From Acidobacteriota bacterium (lineage in GTDB: Bacteria > Acidobacteriota > Terriglobia > Terriglobales > Acidobacteriaceae): DNA of 64,000 nt. The translations under genes were made by a program, and so were the position numbers. The stretch spans positions 1-64,000 of the forward strand of contig JAFDVW010000001.1 of NCBI GenBank assembly GCA_018268755.1, read 5' to 3'. How positions within the stretch are numbered: position 1 is the first letter of the stretch; the number at the start of each line of letters is the position of its first letter. The notes beneath the pieces are model-generated. The model ran no database searches, was not told the origin of the DNA, and saw only the letters and a program-made list of their open reading frames with translations. Shown one piece after another: positions 27,111 to 36,643 of this stretch.

Positions 27111-28888
27111 AACGAACCTCCCGACCTGCGGCGGCGGCTGACCGCAACGAGCTCCGGGGTCTTGAACCGCAGGTTTGCTCCAGCCGAATCCTCGCGGGAC
27201 TGACGAAGAGTGGGATAGAGCTGCGGTGTGAACCGTGGCACCTTGACGTCTTCCGGAGCCCGCACGTGCAAGAGGGTATGCAAGGTGCCGCGAGCATCGT
27301 CGGTCATGAGAATCTCCATCTGCGCCTTGGGAAGATTTTTGATGTGTTCGTCGAGCGCGCGTGTCTCGCGGTCCTCTCGTTCAACAGCGCCATCGGTCTG
27401 CTGGTACTTCTCATAGCCGAACAACCTCCAGCGCTGCATGGACACGCTGCGCCGAGTCACACGGTGTTCGGCGGAAGCGCGGAGGAAGTAGCATGAGGTT
27501 TCCTCATCCCGAGTACGCAGGATCATGGTCGTGTTAGGGGCGGAGGAAACATCCTCCTTAAATCCACGGTCGACCTGCATGAGCTGCGGCAGTGCTTGCA
27601 TGGAGAACAGGAAGGCCGTGTTCGTGCCGCGGGCTGTCTGGAGAATCTGGGCAAAATTGCGGTAGCCGAAGGGCGCGAACTCATCCAGGACGATGCTGAG
27701 CATGGGCCGGTTTGCACGAAGCCGGTGCTCTTCACTTTCATACCGTTTGCCGATGACGAGTTGCAGATTCTGCAGAAGCATCTTGCCCAGTGAGCGCATG
27801 GGCTCAGGGTTCTTGTTGATGTTGAGAGACACGACCAATATGAGTTCCTGGTCGATAACGTCGTCGAGCGACAGCAACTGCTCATAGGGTCCGGTCAGAA
27901 CGCTCAGTTGATCGTCGAGAAAGGTCATGCATTCGTTGAGCAAGCCCTGGATCTTCTGTACCCGTTCCCGGTCGCCGAGTGACGTGTATAGGTTCTTCAC
28001 TGACATCTCGAAATTCAGTCGGCGCTGGGTGGGAAGCGATGCGTCGACGGCAATTCGTTTGCGCGCTTTTTCTACTTGTTCTTTCATGACCCGCTCATCC
28101 ATTGCCATGACCAGGACGTCATAGAAGTTGAATTTCAGGCCGGTGTAAAAGAGCACGCGCACGATGTCAGCCAGGTAGTTGAGCTGGTGTTTGGCGAAAA
28201 ACTCCTTCCGAAGATTGAACGAACCGAAGATCATGGCGACAACCGGCATGTACTCGTCGTCGGAACATTGGAACGGGTTATAGCGCACCGACAGATCGGG
28301 TCGGGCGGGATTCAGCAACCTGAGTTGGTGGAGACGACCGGCACGGTGCACATGTGGCAACAGATCCTGAAAGAACTCAAGGTCGCCTTTGCCGTCAAAG
28401 ATGACCATCGGGATCCGGTGCGGTTCATGGGCAGGACCGACAGTGCGCGCAAGGTCTTGCGAGATGATGTTCCGCAGCAGTGTCGTCTTTCCGGTGCCGG
28501 TCATGCCCAACACGATGCCTTGCATGACGCGTACATGGTCAGACCAATACCACGGTTGTCCGTGAATGTCATAGCCGAGAACGACTGCATTCCGTTCCCA
28601 AGCCTGTCGGACGATGCGCTCATCCCGTTTCCGTGGAACCACCACTGGGGTGTGGGGCCACTCCTGTTCTCGCCGCGAACGACGCGTTAACCAGAGGATC
28701 GCGCTGCCTACAAGACCAAGTGTGAATATGGACAGGTAGATCGCGAGTTCCGCCAGCTGGCGGCTCGTTAAGTGGTAGCGCTCGCGCGCGACATACCACG
28801 CAAACCAGCAGGCGAACATGAGTACCAAGCCGACGACAATTTCGGCGCTTTCTAGCAATGGAGGATGATGTTGCCGGTCGGCTTGCAT
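27107..28888 (-). CDS. Type IV coupling protein (VirD4/TraD-like)
   Basis: A 593-residue ATPase. Two N-terminal transmembrane helices (about 17-34 and 47-67) are followed by Walker A GMTGTGKT (128-135) and Walker B with the T4CP consensus LSIVLDEFAPFG, and then FLFSMQALPQL. Coupling proteins deliver the relaxase-DNA complex to the secretion channel. GGGAGG precedes ATG 28888. It is followed by the coupled membrane coiled-coil protein and preceded by a small membrane protein and VirB9. Confidence 0.9.
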   Translation of the reverse strand: MQADRQHHPPLLESAEIVVGLVLMFACWFAWYVARERYHLTSRQLAELAIYLSIFTLGLVGSAILWLTRRSRREQEWPHTPVVVPRKRDERIVRQAWERNAVVLGYDIHGQPWYWSDHVRVMQGIVLGMTGTGKTTLLRNIISQDLARTVGPAHEPHRIPMVIFDGKGDLEFFQDLLPHVHRAGRLHQLRLLNPARPDLSVRYNPFQCSDDEYMPVVAMIFGSFNLRKEFFAKHQLNYLADIVRVLFYTGLKFNFYDVLVMAMDERVMKEQVEKARKRIAVDASLPTQRRLNFEMSVKNLYTSLGDRERVQKIQGLLNECMTFLDDQLSVLTGPYEQLLSLDDVIDQELILVVSLNINKNPEPMRSLGKMLLQNLQLVIGKRYESEEHRLRANRPMLSIVLDEFAPFGYRNFAQILQTARGTNTAFLFSMQALPQLMQVDRGFKEDVSSAPNTTMILRTRDEETSCYFLRASAEHRVTRRSVSMQRWRLFGYEKYQQTDGAVEREDRETRALDEHIKNLPKAQMEILMTDDARGTLHTLLHVRAPEDVKVPRFTPQLYPTLRQSREDSAGANLRFKTPELVAVSRRRRSGGSL

Positions 28889-28909
28889 TGTGATCGCCTC
28901 CCGACGTCC

Positions 28910-29137
28910 CTAGTGCCAGAAGTTGAAGTAGGCGAACGCTAGGGCCGAGACGGAGGCGACTAGCAGAAGGAGCACAAACGAGCGTTGCAGCCTTGGGAGC
29001 GACTCAGATTCGAACGGGTTCCGTGGTTCAAGAACGCGAGCGGCGATGGCTTTGCGGATTCCCAAGTCAGGACGCTCGTGCAAGTAGCGTGCCAGTGTCA
29101 TATGGACTTCTTTGGCCGATATTTGCTTCGTCATCAT
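28910..29137 (-). CDS. Small membrane protein of the transfer operon
   Basis: A 75-residue protein with a soluble basic N-terminus and one transmembrane helix near the C-terminus (SFVLLLLVASVSALAFAYF). The start abuts the stop of the VirB9-like gene. The size and position would fit a small T4SS accessory such as a VirB7-like or TrbK-like part, but it has no lipobox. Confidence 0.55.
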   Translation of the reverse strand: MMTKQISAKEVHMTLARYLHERPDLGIRKAIAARVLEPRNPFESESLPRLQRSFVLLLLVASVSALAFAYFNFWH

Positions 29138-29971
29138 CTATCGCACCAGGAAAGCCGCAACTTGTTCGCGGCCGTCGTTGGCAAATTGAAAACGCAATAC
29201 CATCGGCTCTTTGGCAGAGGGGACATGCAGGGCAACAAGCCCGAGACACTGCTGGCCAGGTTCAAGGTGCGAAGACTGTACGTGTCCTTCGATCACGGGG
29301 ACTGGAGACTGCGCCTTGATCTCGAGTCGGGAAGCTTCCCGATCTCCCAGTTGCGAGTCCACCAGACCATAGAGCGACTGGGGGTAACGAACCCCCGGTA
29401 GTACGTACACGCTCGGCGTTGTGACCTCGTAGGTGTGCGCACTATTATTTCGGACGGCATAACGGACCAGCAAACGGCCATCGCGCTCATAAAGATCCCG
29501 GATCGCAACTTCGACGGACCTAGCCGAAGGCTTGCCCGACTCGAGTCTCACCGGTTGCCCCGATAACAGAACTTCGGTTGGCGATGGTTCTTTCGGGCTG
29601 ACACTCAGGGGCTTTGGCTGCACAGGTGGCGCTTGATCTATCGCAAAGTCCATCGTTGCTACTGAACCGGCCAGCTCAAGTTCATAGTTGAGACGCCGGG
29701 ACGCAGTCCAGACGAAGAGGTTAGTGGAGGCATCGGGTTCGGTCGGTTGTACGAAGACCTTGTTTTCGCGCCATTCCACCTTGAACGATTGGCTGCCGGC
29801 TGCAACCTGTAGCACAGGCTCGCGGAGTTCAATGACCGTCAGATGGTTGAGCGCCGTCCTCAGGTGAATGATCTGGCTCGGGTCACTCGTTTCACGGTCA
29901 ATCTTTTGTGCGCGCAACTGCGTCGCTGCCGCCGCAATAAAAAAGATAGTGAGAATCCAGCACCTTCTCAT
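29138..29971 (-). CDS. VirB9/TrbG/CagX-like T4SS protein (copy 1)
   Basis: A 277-residue protein with a signal peptide (CWILTIFFIAAAATQLRAQ), an N-terminal VirB9 beta domain (HLRTALNHLTVIELREPVLQVAAGSQ) and a C-terminal CagX-like half (DGRLLVRYAVRNNSAHTYEV). VirB9 forms the outer-membrane core with VirB10. AAAGGAGG lies upstream of ATG 29971. A second, divergent VirB9-like gene lies at 44.4-45.4 kb. Confidence 0.75.
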   Translation of the reverse strand: MRRCWILTIFFIAAAATQLRAQKIDRETSDPSQIIHLRTALNHLTVIELREPVLQVAAGSQSFKVEWRENKVFVQPTEPDASTNLFVWTASRRLNYELELAGSVATMDFAIDQAPPVQPKPLSVSPKEPSPTEVLLSGQPVRLESGKPSARSVEVAIRDLYERDGRLLVRYAVRNNSAHTYEVTTPSVYVLPGVRYPQSLYGLVDSQLGDREASRLEIKAQSPVPVIEGHVQSSHLEPGQQCLGLVALHVPSAKEPMVLRFQFANDGREQVAAFLVR

Positions 29972-30023
29972 CGATCCGTACCTCCTTTACCGCACTTTTT
30001 GCTATTCGAGTTGTAGAGAAAGC

Positions 30024-30052
30024 CCAGGAGGTTTCATTGCGAAACCTCCTGG
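30024..30052 (-). terminator. Strong hairpin between polymerase-like gene and virB9
   Basis: Twelve perfect base pairs (CCAGGAGGTTTC with GAAACCTCCTGG, loop of five) right after the stop of the 944-residue gene. On the minus strand a short T/C-rich stretch follows. It is either an intrinsic terminator or an mRNA-end stabiliser separating two parts of the transfer operon. Confidence 0.6.
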
Positions 30053-30057
30053 ACGAG

Positions 30058-32892
30058 TCAGTTGACTGTTGGCGGCAAAGAGACGGCGCCTTTCGGAACT
30101 TCAGGGCGCCGTTGAGTGCCGGGAAATGTGACAATCCCGTCCCGTGCCTCACTTCTGCCGCATTGAATCGCGAAGGGGCGCACACGCTCGATGACAATTG
30201 GCGAGCCTTGCGCGTCCCGCTCTCGAAACACCTCACCCTTCCTGGTCACCTGGGCCAGAAAGATGAGGCGCTCATGGATTCCGCCGTCGCCATTGGTGAA
30301 ATGGCTGACCAGAAAGATGCGTCCCTCCCGGTCAATTTCCACCTCTCCGTCGCAGAGCATCGGGATTTCTACGCTGATGGGGCGGCCTCCGGTTCGTTCT
30401 GCAATTTGATCGACAACCTCCTGTGGAAACGCATAGAAAACAATCGAACCGGTTCCGGGCACAAATTCCTGCTCCGGGTCCGGCCGCTTGTCGCGACACA
30501 CAATAGAATGCAGGGCCGACAAGTACGCCAGACGCGTTCCATTTTTACCTTGCGCCCACGTCCGCACTTGGTCGATCAAGGCCCGTAGTTCTTCTCGTGA
30601 ACGTTCTTCATACGCTCGACAGGCCGCCGAGGCCTGGTTGCGGCGGAAGATCGCCTCCTTCCGGGCTTCGGCGTCGTCGTTCTTTGCCTCGACCTCGGCA
30701 TTGGCTTTTTCCAGTTGCTCCCATAGTTCCCGCCGCCGGCTGAGCGCCTGTGTCACGACGTTTGCGTAATACTTGTTGACCGTAGAACACTCCGCGAATA
30801 TCTCCGGAGTGAACTCCGCCCCTCCGATCAGCCCCCGGAAATCTGACAGGGGAGCCACCGCTGAGTCGGAGAAGTAGCGGCCGAGCTCTTTGCGCAGGAA
30901 GTTGTAGAGCTTTCCAACCTTGTCGCGATCTGTGACAGGCAGGTGCTCGTCCATCTCCGCGATGCGCCTTTTCTGTTTCAACTTGAGCCACGGGGCCGTG
31001 GTTATTTCGCTTCGAACGCTGCGAATCACCTCCTGGTCCGGTTGAGTACCGTGTTTCAGCTGATCAAGTGCGTTCTGAAGCTGATCCACGAGTTGCCTCG
31101 CCAGGTCCTCTCTTCCGTGAGCCAGGCACGATGTCTTCAGATCAGTGATCGAACCAATCTGGTTTCCGCGTGCCTGCATGGCAACCTGGGGCAGGTTCCA
31201 CCACGGGCTCGGCGGCTTCGGAGCTTTATTCTTTTGCGCCGAATGCCGTTCCTCGTAGGCGAACCGGTCTCGGACGAAGCGAGGGAATTTGTCGCCTTCG
31301 AGCACACACACCTGATCGAAGTCGAAGTCACCACCGTTTCGTGCTGCCGCTTCGGAATGAAGCGTCAACGTGCCTCTCAGCTTTAATTGGTGATCGATTA
31401 CTTCCGCTGTTTTCTCCTCTGACATCCGGCAGCCCTGCTTCGTCAGGTTTCCGGACAACAAGGCCAGAACCTCGTCCGAAGACAGGTTTTCGAATGGCAG
31501 AAGGTCCTCTTTCATGCGGATGGGATAGCGAACGATCAGACCGTGGCGGGATGAGACAGAAACTATGCCCCGGTCCTGTGGAATCCAGTCCGAACCACAA
31601 AACACCTCGCCTTGATGAAGGACTAGGTATCCATCGTCTGCTAGTGCGAAGCCCGGAAGGCGAAAGCCGCCACTAGTGCACAGCCGGTATGCCCACCGCG
31701 CCAGCACCTTTTGCAGATGGTGGTTCACGAAGGGGTGTTTCAGCATGTATCCCGTCCCGTCGGCAATCAGTGCGCCGTCGGCAACGGTGTACTCACTGCT
31801 GGTGTACTCCATATCGGGTTCTTCTCCCGCATTTACCACACGCTGGGTTTCCTGTGTGCCGAGCAACTCGAACAGCTCAGTGAAGTTGTTCTCTTCCCAC
31901 GCCTTCCGAAGCCTCTCGATCTCGCGGAGCGCGTATGGTTTGATCTCAAGCTCAATCGAATCTTCTGGTGCATGCTCCACCAGCGTGTAGCTCGACTGAA
32001 ATTCAAGATCGCGCGAAACATCGCGGATTCCGACCAAGACCGTCCCACGATAAGCGTGTGCTTGCCGGTGGCCAAGTATGGACCGGATTGTCCGCAACAC
32101 TCCACCCTCGTACTTGGGCTTAACGGACGATTTCGGCAGGATGATGTCGGCCTCTAGCGCGTCGGCCGATTCATCTGCCATGACTTTGAAGGATCCTTTC
32201 GCCTGTGTTTTGTCGAACGCGAGGCGAAATTGGTAGAAGCGGTGAGAACGCAGAAGTTTTCGGGAAATCTTCATCTCTGCCAGGTCACGGATTGCCCTGT
32301 GCTCATCACCTTCCAGCGGAAACTCCTCCTTCTCTTTCCTTTGCGCAAGAAGCCTCCGCATCTCCTCAGTGAGGAGTTCGTGCCGGTGCTTCGCCTGCAA
32401 CTGCCGGAACAGTGACTGCGAAATCCACCCCCGGCAATCATTGGTGCCGAGCTGATGATCGTCCACAACGAGCAGCCGGCATTCCGGTACTTCGACCAGG
32501 ACCTTGCAGGAAGACACGAGAATCCCGAAGTAGGTCATGGCCGCTTGCGGTGAGAATCGGAACCTTTCGGCAAGCCGTTTCTCGTACTTGGAGTCAGCAG
32601 CGTAAAATTTCCCTTTCTTCGCGCTGCCACTCGCTCCGATCAGGCTGTACCGAATTCCGTCAAATTCCACTCGGGTGAGCGCCTGTTCTACGATCGCCTG
32701 CTCACAAGCATCCAGGGGTTCGGTGGGCACATCTACGGTCGCCACACGAATGCCAGGACAGAATCCTTGAAGCAGGGTGTTCGTAAGCTGTTCTTCCCGC
32801 GCAAGTCTCATGATTTTCTTCGACAAATGACCGTCGCGATCAAGCGCGAGCGCGAGGATCGGCATCACTGGGCTTTCCATAACCTGCGGCAT
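30058..32892 (-). CDS. DPBB-type RNA polymerase-like protein (RdRP/YonO-like)
   Basis: A 944-residue protein. Residues about 503-530 contain GTLTLHSEAAARNGGDFDFDQVCVL, which aligns with the beta-prime active-site block LH...N-DFDGDQ of cellular RNA polymerases and with the DxDGD motif of single-chain RdRP/YonO polymerases. D521, D523 and D525 occupy the three catalytic metal-binding positions. An earlier block (about 447-475, GIVSVSSRHGLIVRYPIR) could be the first double-psi barrel. The C-terminal 300 residues are helical with a coiled coil. The Gly of DFDGD is Phe here. AAAGGAGAT precedes ATG 32892. It lies among conjugation genes. Polymerase activity is inferred from the motif only. Confidence 0.6.
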   Translation of the reverse strand: MPQVMESPVMPILALALDRDGHLSKKIMRLAREEQLTNTLLQGFCPGIRVATVDVPTEPLDACEQAIVEQALTRVEFDGIRYSLIGASGSAKKGKFYAADSKYEKRLAERFRFSPQAAMTYFGILVSSCKVLVEVPECRLLVVDDHQLGTNDCRGWISQSLFRQLQAKHRHELLTEEMRRLLAQRKEKEEFPLEGDEHRAIRDLAEMKISRKLLRSHRFYQFRLAFDKTQAKGSFKVMADESADALEADIILPKSSVKPKYEGGVLRTIRSILGHRQAHAYRGTVLVGIRDVSRDLEFQSSYTLVEHAPEDSIELEIKPYALREIERLRKAWEENNFTELFELLGTQETQRVVNAGEEPDMEYTSSEYTVADGALIADGTGYMLKHPFVNHHLQKVLARWAYRLCTSGGFRLPGFALADDGYLVLHQGEVFCGSDWIPQDRGIVSVSSRHGLIVRYPIRMKEDLLPFENLSSDEVLALLSGNLTKQGCRMSEEKTAEVIDHQLKLRGTLTLHSEAAARNGGDFDFDQVCVLEGDKFPRFVRDRFAYEERHSAQKNKAPKPPSPWWNLPQVAMQARGNQIGSITDLKTSCLAHGREDLARQLVDQLQNALDQLKHGTQPDQEVIRSVRSEITTAPWLKLKQKRRIAEMDEHLPVTDRDKVGKLYNFLRKELGRYFSDSAVAPLSDFRGLIGGAEFTPEIFAECSTVNKYYANVVTQALSRRRELWEQLEKANAEVEAKNDDAEARKEAIFRRNQASAACRAYEERSREELRALIDQVRTWAQGKNGTRLAYLSALHSIVCRDKRPDPEQEFVPGTGSIVFYAFPQEVVDQIAERTGGRPISVEIPMLCDGEVEIDREGRIFLVSHFTNGDGGIHERLIFLAQVTRKGEVFRERDAQGSPIVIERVRPFAIQCGRSEARDGIVTFPGTQRRPEVPKGAVSLPPTVN

Positions 32893-33029
32893 GTCGGATC
32901 TCCTTTTCTGTCAGGCAAAGAGCAGAGACGGAGCCGGTTCATGCCTTCTCCTTGCTGCCCGTTGCCGAAAACGGTGGAATGACTTTCGGGCCGGGCAGCG
33001 AAAGGCCAGGCCAACGAATTGGTCTTGGT

Positions 33030-33359
33030 TTAGAACATACGTTTTGTCACTGGTTGCAGCATCTCTATCGTCTGCGCGGTCCGATTGGCTCTGGATCTTT
33101 CTCCGAATTTCCTAAAGAACCAACGAAGCCTGCGCAGTTTGAACCAGCACCACTCTCCCCATGCCGTGATCATGCAAACCAGCCCGATCACGAACAGGAG
33201 CGCTATCGCCCCTGAGACCACATTCGCGATGCTCAGAGACGCGTATCGGAAATACGTGCGGACCTGATCGAAGAGTTGATATGCAACGATCAGTCCGGTG
33301 ACTTTAATTACGGCGACGAGCCACGGTTTGAAGTGCGTCAGAAACCGTTGCTTCACCAT
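33030..33359 (-). CDS. Small membrane protein of transfer operon
   Basis: A 109-residue protein with two likely transmembrane helices (about 12-30 and 45-68, VVSGAIALLFVIGLVCMITAW) and a basic C-terminus. The start is ATG 33359, with GAGGAAGAG upstream. It is located just upstream of the polymerase-like gene and could anchor or assist it. No family recognised. Confidence 0.55.
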   Translation of the reverse strand: MVKQRFLTHFKPWLVAVIKVTGLIVAYQLFDQVRTYFRYASLSIANVVSGAIALLFVIGLVCMITAWGEWCWFKLRRLRWFFRKFGERSRANRTAQTIEMLQPVTKRMF

Positions 33360-33569
33360 TTCTCTTCCTCCTTCTTGTCTGGACCACGACAGAGAGGAGG
33401 GCGCGGTATGGCTCCCTTCACTGTCCCGGTCGAAAACGGTTAAGGTTCCCGGCCAGGTTCGTGAAGGAACCAGACCAGCACTCATCCACAATGAGCTTGT
33501 GGATCGCTCACTACAGACCAGCGTCTGTGATGAAACCGTGCTATGAACGTCACACTGTCAAACATTCTC

Positions 33570-33893
33570 TTAGACCGTTCCTTTCTTGGAAACGAGCTCT
33601 CTCTTCAACTCAGGGTTTTTCCCGGTGAAATCGGCCACCGGACGCCACTCTTGCAGGCTGTAGTAGGTCACGCCCAACTTGAGGGCTTCGACTCGGACTT
33701 CGCCCTCACTCGAGAACTCACGGCCAAGTTCGGGAGCATGCCCGGCCGAGCCAGACTTGGGCAGGAAGAAGCGAGCTCCAGATAGCACGTCCTCTTCTCC
33801 CGCGGGCCGAGGTTTTCGCGCCGATTTACTTGTCTGGCGGATAGCTGTCTGGTTGGTTCTCTCATCGGTCAGAGATGTAGTCATGGTCGACAT
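33570..33893 (-). CDS. Hypothetical soluble protein
   Basis: A 107-residue protein. It has a disordered N-terminus (SLTDERTNQTAIRQTSKSARKPRPA) and a compact C-terminal part (EVRVEALKLGVTYYSLQEWRPVADFTG). The ATG at 33893 has GGGAG 6 bases upstream. It lies 19 bases downstream of virB8 in the transfer operon. Function unknown. Confidence 0.55.
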   Translation of the reverse strand: MSTMTTSLTDERTNQTAIRQTSKSARKPRPAGEEDVLSGARFFLPKSGSAGHAPELGREFSSEGEVRVEALKLGVTYYSLQEWRPVADFTGKNPELKRELVSKKGTV

Positions 33894-33912
33894 CTTGGCT
33901 CCCTTCAATACT

Positions 33913-34674
33913 TCATTTATCCAGCTCGCTTCGTTGCAAAAGGCCGTTGTCCCGTTCTCCCACCATTTGCTGTTCGGAAAAATCAGCCACAAGCAGGCCG
34001 CTCGGATTCAACTCTGTCCTCTGTTCTTCAACCAGGCGGAGGTTGTATTGGCCCACGATTCGGTCGGTTACCTCCGTCCCGTTCTTGATGCGGTGAATTT
34101 CCTTCACGCCGAATACGACATAGCTCCACGGAGTGTCCCTGGAGCGCTCCAACGACCGAACACGAAAATCCGAGATGATGTGGTCCTGTTGAATCTTTCC
34201 GATCGTGTCTTCCTTTCTCAACTTGTCCATGGTGAGTTTCCGTAAGTTGGTGGTCATCATGTTGAGTGACTCAGCCAGATCACGAGTGACAGAGTCGGGC
34301 GTGTACGTGAGGTAGTGCTGGAGGAATGTTCTGAGCACGGCCCGTGCTTCCATATCGGTGGGGGCCGCAGAAGTCTCACTAGGCCCATCCGTCCCGGTTT
34401 GGGCTGATAACACCATTGCCAGCGTTGACACTGGATCTGTCCTGGCTCTCCCACCAATGACCGTGGCATCGCCGTCTTTATCCACGCGGATGATCGTCGG
34501 CGGCTGGATTCGAACATAGACAGCGAATGTCAGTGAACCGAGAGCGATGACCCCGAACAACATGGCTAGCAGCATGGCTCGGTTGGCGTATGCGCGAAGC
34601 ATGCCGTCGTGCTCGTAATACTTCGTGTAAGCCGCGATTTCCGGAATCTCAGACTCTTGGTTCTTTCGTTTCAT
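33913..34674 (-). CDS. VirB8/TrbF-like T4SS inner-membrane protein
   Basis: A 253-residue protein with a short cytoplasmic N-terminus (AAYTKYYEHDGMLRAYANRAML), one transmembrane helix (about 34-55) and a periplasmic NTF2-like domain (RVRSLERSRDTPWSYVVFGVKEIHRIKNG). This is the VirB8/TrbF layout. It links VirB6, VirB9 and VirB10 in the channel. Neighbours virB6 upstream and accessory genes downstream agree. Confidence 0.82.
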   Translation of the reverse strand: MKRKNQESEIPEIAAYTKYYEHDGMLRAYANRAMLLAMLFGVIALGSLTFAVYVRIQPPTIIRVDKDGDATVIGGRARTDPVSTLAMVLSAQTGTDGPSETSAAPTDMEARAVLRTFLQHYLTYTPDSVTRDLAESLNMMTTNLRKLTMDKLRKEDTIGKIQQDHIISDFRVRSLERSRDTPWSYVVFGVKEIHRIKNGTEVTDRIVGQYNLRLVEEQRTELNPSGLLVADFSEQQMVGERDNGLLQRSELDK

Positions 34675-34719
34675 ATCGGACGAATCACTCCTCTGACTTC
34701 GACGTGGTCTCGAAAATCT

Positions 34720-35796
34720 CTAAACCGCCGCTATTGCTCCGGCAGCCCCGATCTCGCCGGCCGAAGTGGCCGTACCACCTTCCGCGGCTCCGCCGGTGGG
34801 TTGTGGCGGTCTTGATTCAGCCAGAGCTTCACCTCCCGCTCCGTCACCGCCGTCCCGGGAGTTGCCGGCGCCACCCGGCCCGCCACCGGTAAGCGGGCCG
34901 GGGTCAGGTATTGGTTGGGGAGGACCGGCCGAGGAGGCTTGTGAAGAGATGCTCGAACTGAGTGCTATTCTGGCAGCACGGTTCACTACAGCCGCCAAAG
35001 CAAAGACCGTATTGCCCACGTCGCCGTGCACCAGGCGGCTGGCGATAAACGGGATCAGCGCAATGGCAATGGCAAACAACACGCTGACTGCGCCCAAGAG
35101 GACCATCTGACTGGATCCGACGAAAGCGTTGAGAACACCATTTCCTCCCAATACCGCATCGATGCTGTTCATCTGTAGCGCGGTGATCAGAACCTGGAGG
35201 ATCGCGTACAGCAGGCCCCAACTTTGAAAGATCATGAGATTTACAAAATAGGTGTGCGCCAGTCGTCCCATCGCTCGGCTCGGCCAGAGAGCTAGCACGA
35301 GCGGCCCAACCAGGTAGAGGACTGATCCATATAAGACGTAGGCAAGCGTAAACAGCGTGTAGCTGACTGGCAGGACGACAAGGCCCACCAGTATCAGGAG
35401 CACATCAAGAAGTCCGGAGATGGCCCCGGTGACCAGGGTCCAGAAGCTGGATAGCCCCTGCTGACCGATATAAGCACTGAGAGCGTTCAGCCAATTCTGA
35501 ATTACATCGCCGATCCCGTTCGTGTTGTAAATGAAATCGGCCACACTGTTGAACATCCCGTTCACTGAGCGAAAGGCCTGCTGATAATTGAGGAACACCA
35601 GGCCAAGAACGAGATACTTGATCCCTGCAATGCCAAGCGCCCGTACATCGCCGCCGTTGCTGTACGCCTCATACACCGCGTAGAGCAAACTCAGGATCAG
35701 GATTACTCCCGCCAGTTGCAGCACCGGGCCGGTGACGTTCTGGTCGATCCCGTTCAGCGCCGTCTGGAGAACCTGCTCGAAATAGAAACTCGGCAT
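34720..35796 (-). CDS. VirB6/TrbL-like T4SS channel protein
   Basis: A 358-residue polytopic protein with about six transmembrane helices (first at about 24-41, last at about 232-252). A long Gly/Pro/Ala-rich tail (about 285-358) is typical of TrbL/VirB6. It would form the inner-membrane channel. It follows two TrbJ/VirB5-like genes on the same strand. Confidence 0.82.
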   Translation of the reverse strand: MPSFYFEQVLQTALNGIDQNVTGPVLQLAGVILILSLLYAVYEAYSNGGDVRALGIAGIKYLVLGLVFLNYQQAFRSVNGMFNSVADFIYNTNGIGDVIQNWLNALSAYIGQQGLSSFWTLVTGAISGLLDVLLILVGLVVLPVSYTLFTLAYVLYGSVLYLVGPLVLALWPSRAMGRLAHTYFVNLMIFQSWGLLYAILQVLITALQMNSIDAVLGGNGVLNAFVGSSQMVLLGAVSVLFAIAIALIPFIASRLVHGDVGNTVFALAAVVNRAARIALSSSISSQASSAGPPQPIPDPGPLTGGGPGGAGNSRDGGDGAGGEALAESRPPQPTGGAAEGGTATSAGEIGAAGAIAAV

Positions 35797-35811
35797 AAAC
35801 TCACTCCACTT

Positions 35812-36627
35812 TCAGTTGTGCTGCAGCAGGTTCATCAATTGCTGACGAAGGCTGGCGGTGTTGGTCGCGCCCATCTTTATGTCGGCGCTCGAATTCGCAA
35901 GATCAATGGCCCTCAGTCGCATCAAATCAGCGGTCGCAGCCTGTGTGTATGCGTTGGCCCGTACCAGCCACGCGTCCGCTTGGGCCTCTATGATTGGGGC
36001 ACTTCCGGGCGCGGCATTCTGGATGCTCTGATTGATCTGGCTGGCGGCCTGAAGTTCCAGATCTGACAGGGCATCGATTTCGATCGCACGCTTCATTGCG
36101 GTCTGGGCAGCTGCATCGGTCATATCGACGATGTCGCGTACTTGCTGGGATGCATCCGTCGCCGCCGGAACCGCTCCATAAAGTGCCGTGTAGTTCGCGG
36201 AGGTCTGCGCGATCTGGTTTGCATTCCGCGACAGAAGATTTGTCTCAAGTTGCCGGGCGTTGGGCAGAGTCGCGCTGTTGACTTGGATCTTCGTCAAAGC
36301 CTGAATCTGGTTAAACACGCCCTGCAAATTCCCCACTAGCGAGCGCGCCTGATTGATCAGGTTCTGCGGCCAGACAAAGTTTTGCTCGAACTGCTGAATG
36401 CTTTGGTCGATTCCGAGAATTTGGTTGAGCCCCCCACCGATGACACTCTGTAAGGCGCTTGAAATGCTCGACAGGCCCGCGGCGAGGATCGCGCAACAAG
36501 GGCTGAACTGGCCTTCCGCCGGCCAAGGCGCCGCGATGATCAAAATGAGGCTCAGGAGGATGACGCGAAGCTTGTGACCCTTGATCCACGAAGCGCCTTT
36601 CCTTAAGAGTTCTCGGGCTGGTCTCAT
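35812..36627 (-). CDS. TrbJ/VirB5-like T4SS protein, copy 2
   Basis: A 271-residue exported protein. A hydrophobic signal anchor (VILLSLILIIAAPWPAEGQ) is followed by a mostly helical body ending in NLLQHN. FVWPQNLINQARSLVGNLQGVFNQIQALTKIQVNSATLPNARQLE is the TrbJ-style core. It is a tandem paralogue of the next gene (36644-37474), sharing WP-LINQA, the SATLP block, YGAVP, SDLELQAA, NAAPGSAP and the same C-terminus. It probably forms the minor pilus tip. Confidence 0.75.
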   Translation of the reverse strand: MRPARELLRKGASWIKGHKLRVILLSLILIIAAPWPAEGQFSPCCAILAAGLSSISSALQSVIGGGLNQILGIDQSIQQFEQNFVWPQNLINQARSLVGNLQGVFNQIQALTKIQVNSATLPNARQLETNLLSRNANQIAQTSANYTALYGAVPAATDASQQVRDIVDMTDAAAQTAMKRAIEIDALSDLELQAASQINQSIQNAAPGSAPIIEAQADAWLVRANAYTQAATADLMRLRAIDLANSSADIKMGATNTASLRQQLMNLLQHN

Positions 36628-36643
36628 AGCATCCTCCTGATAG

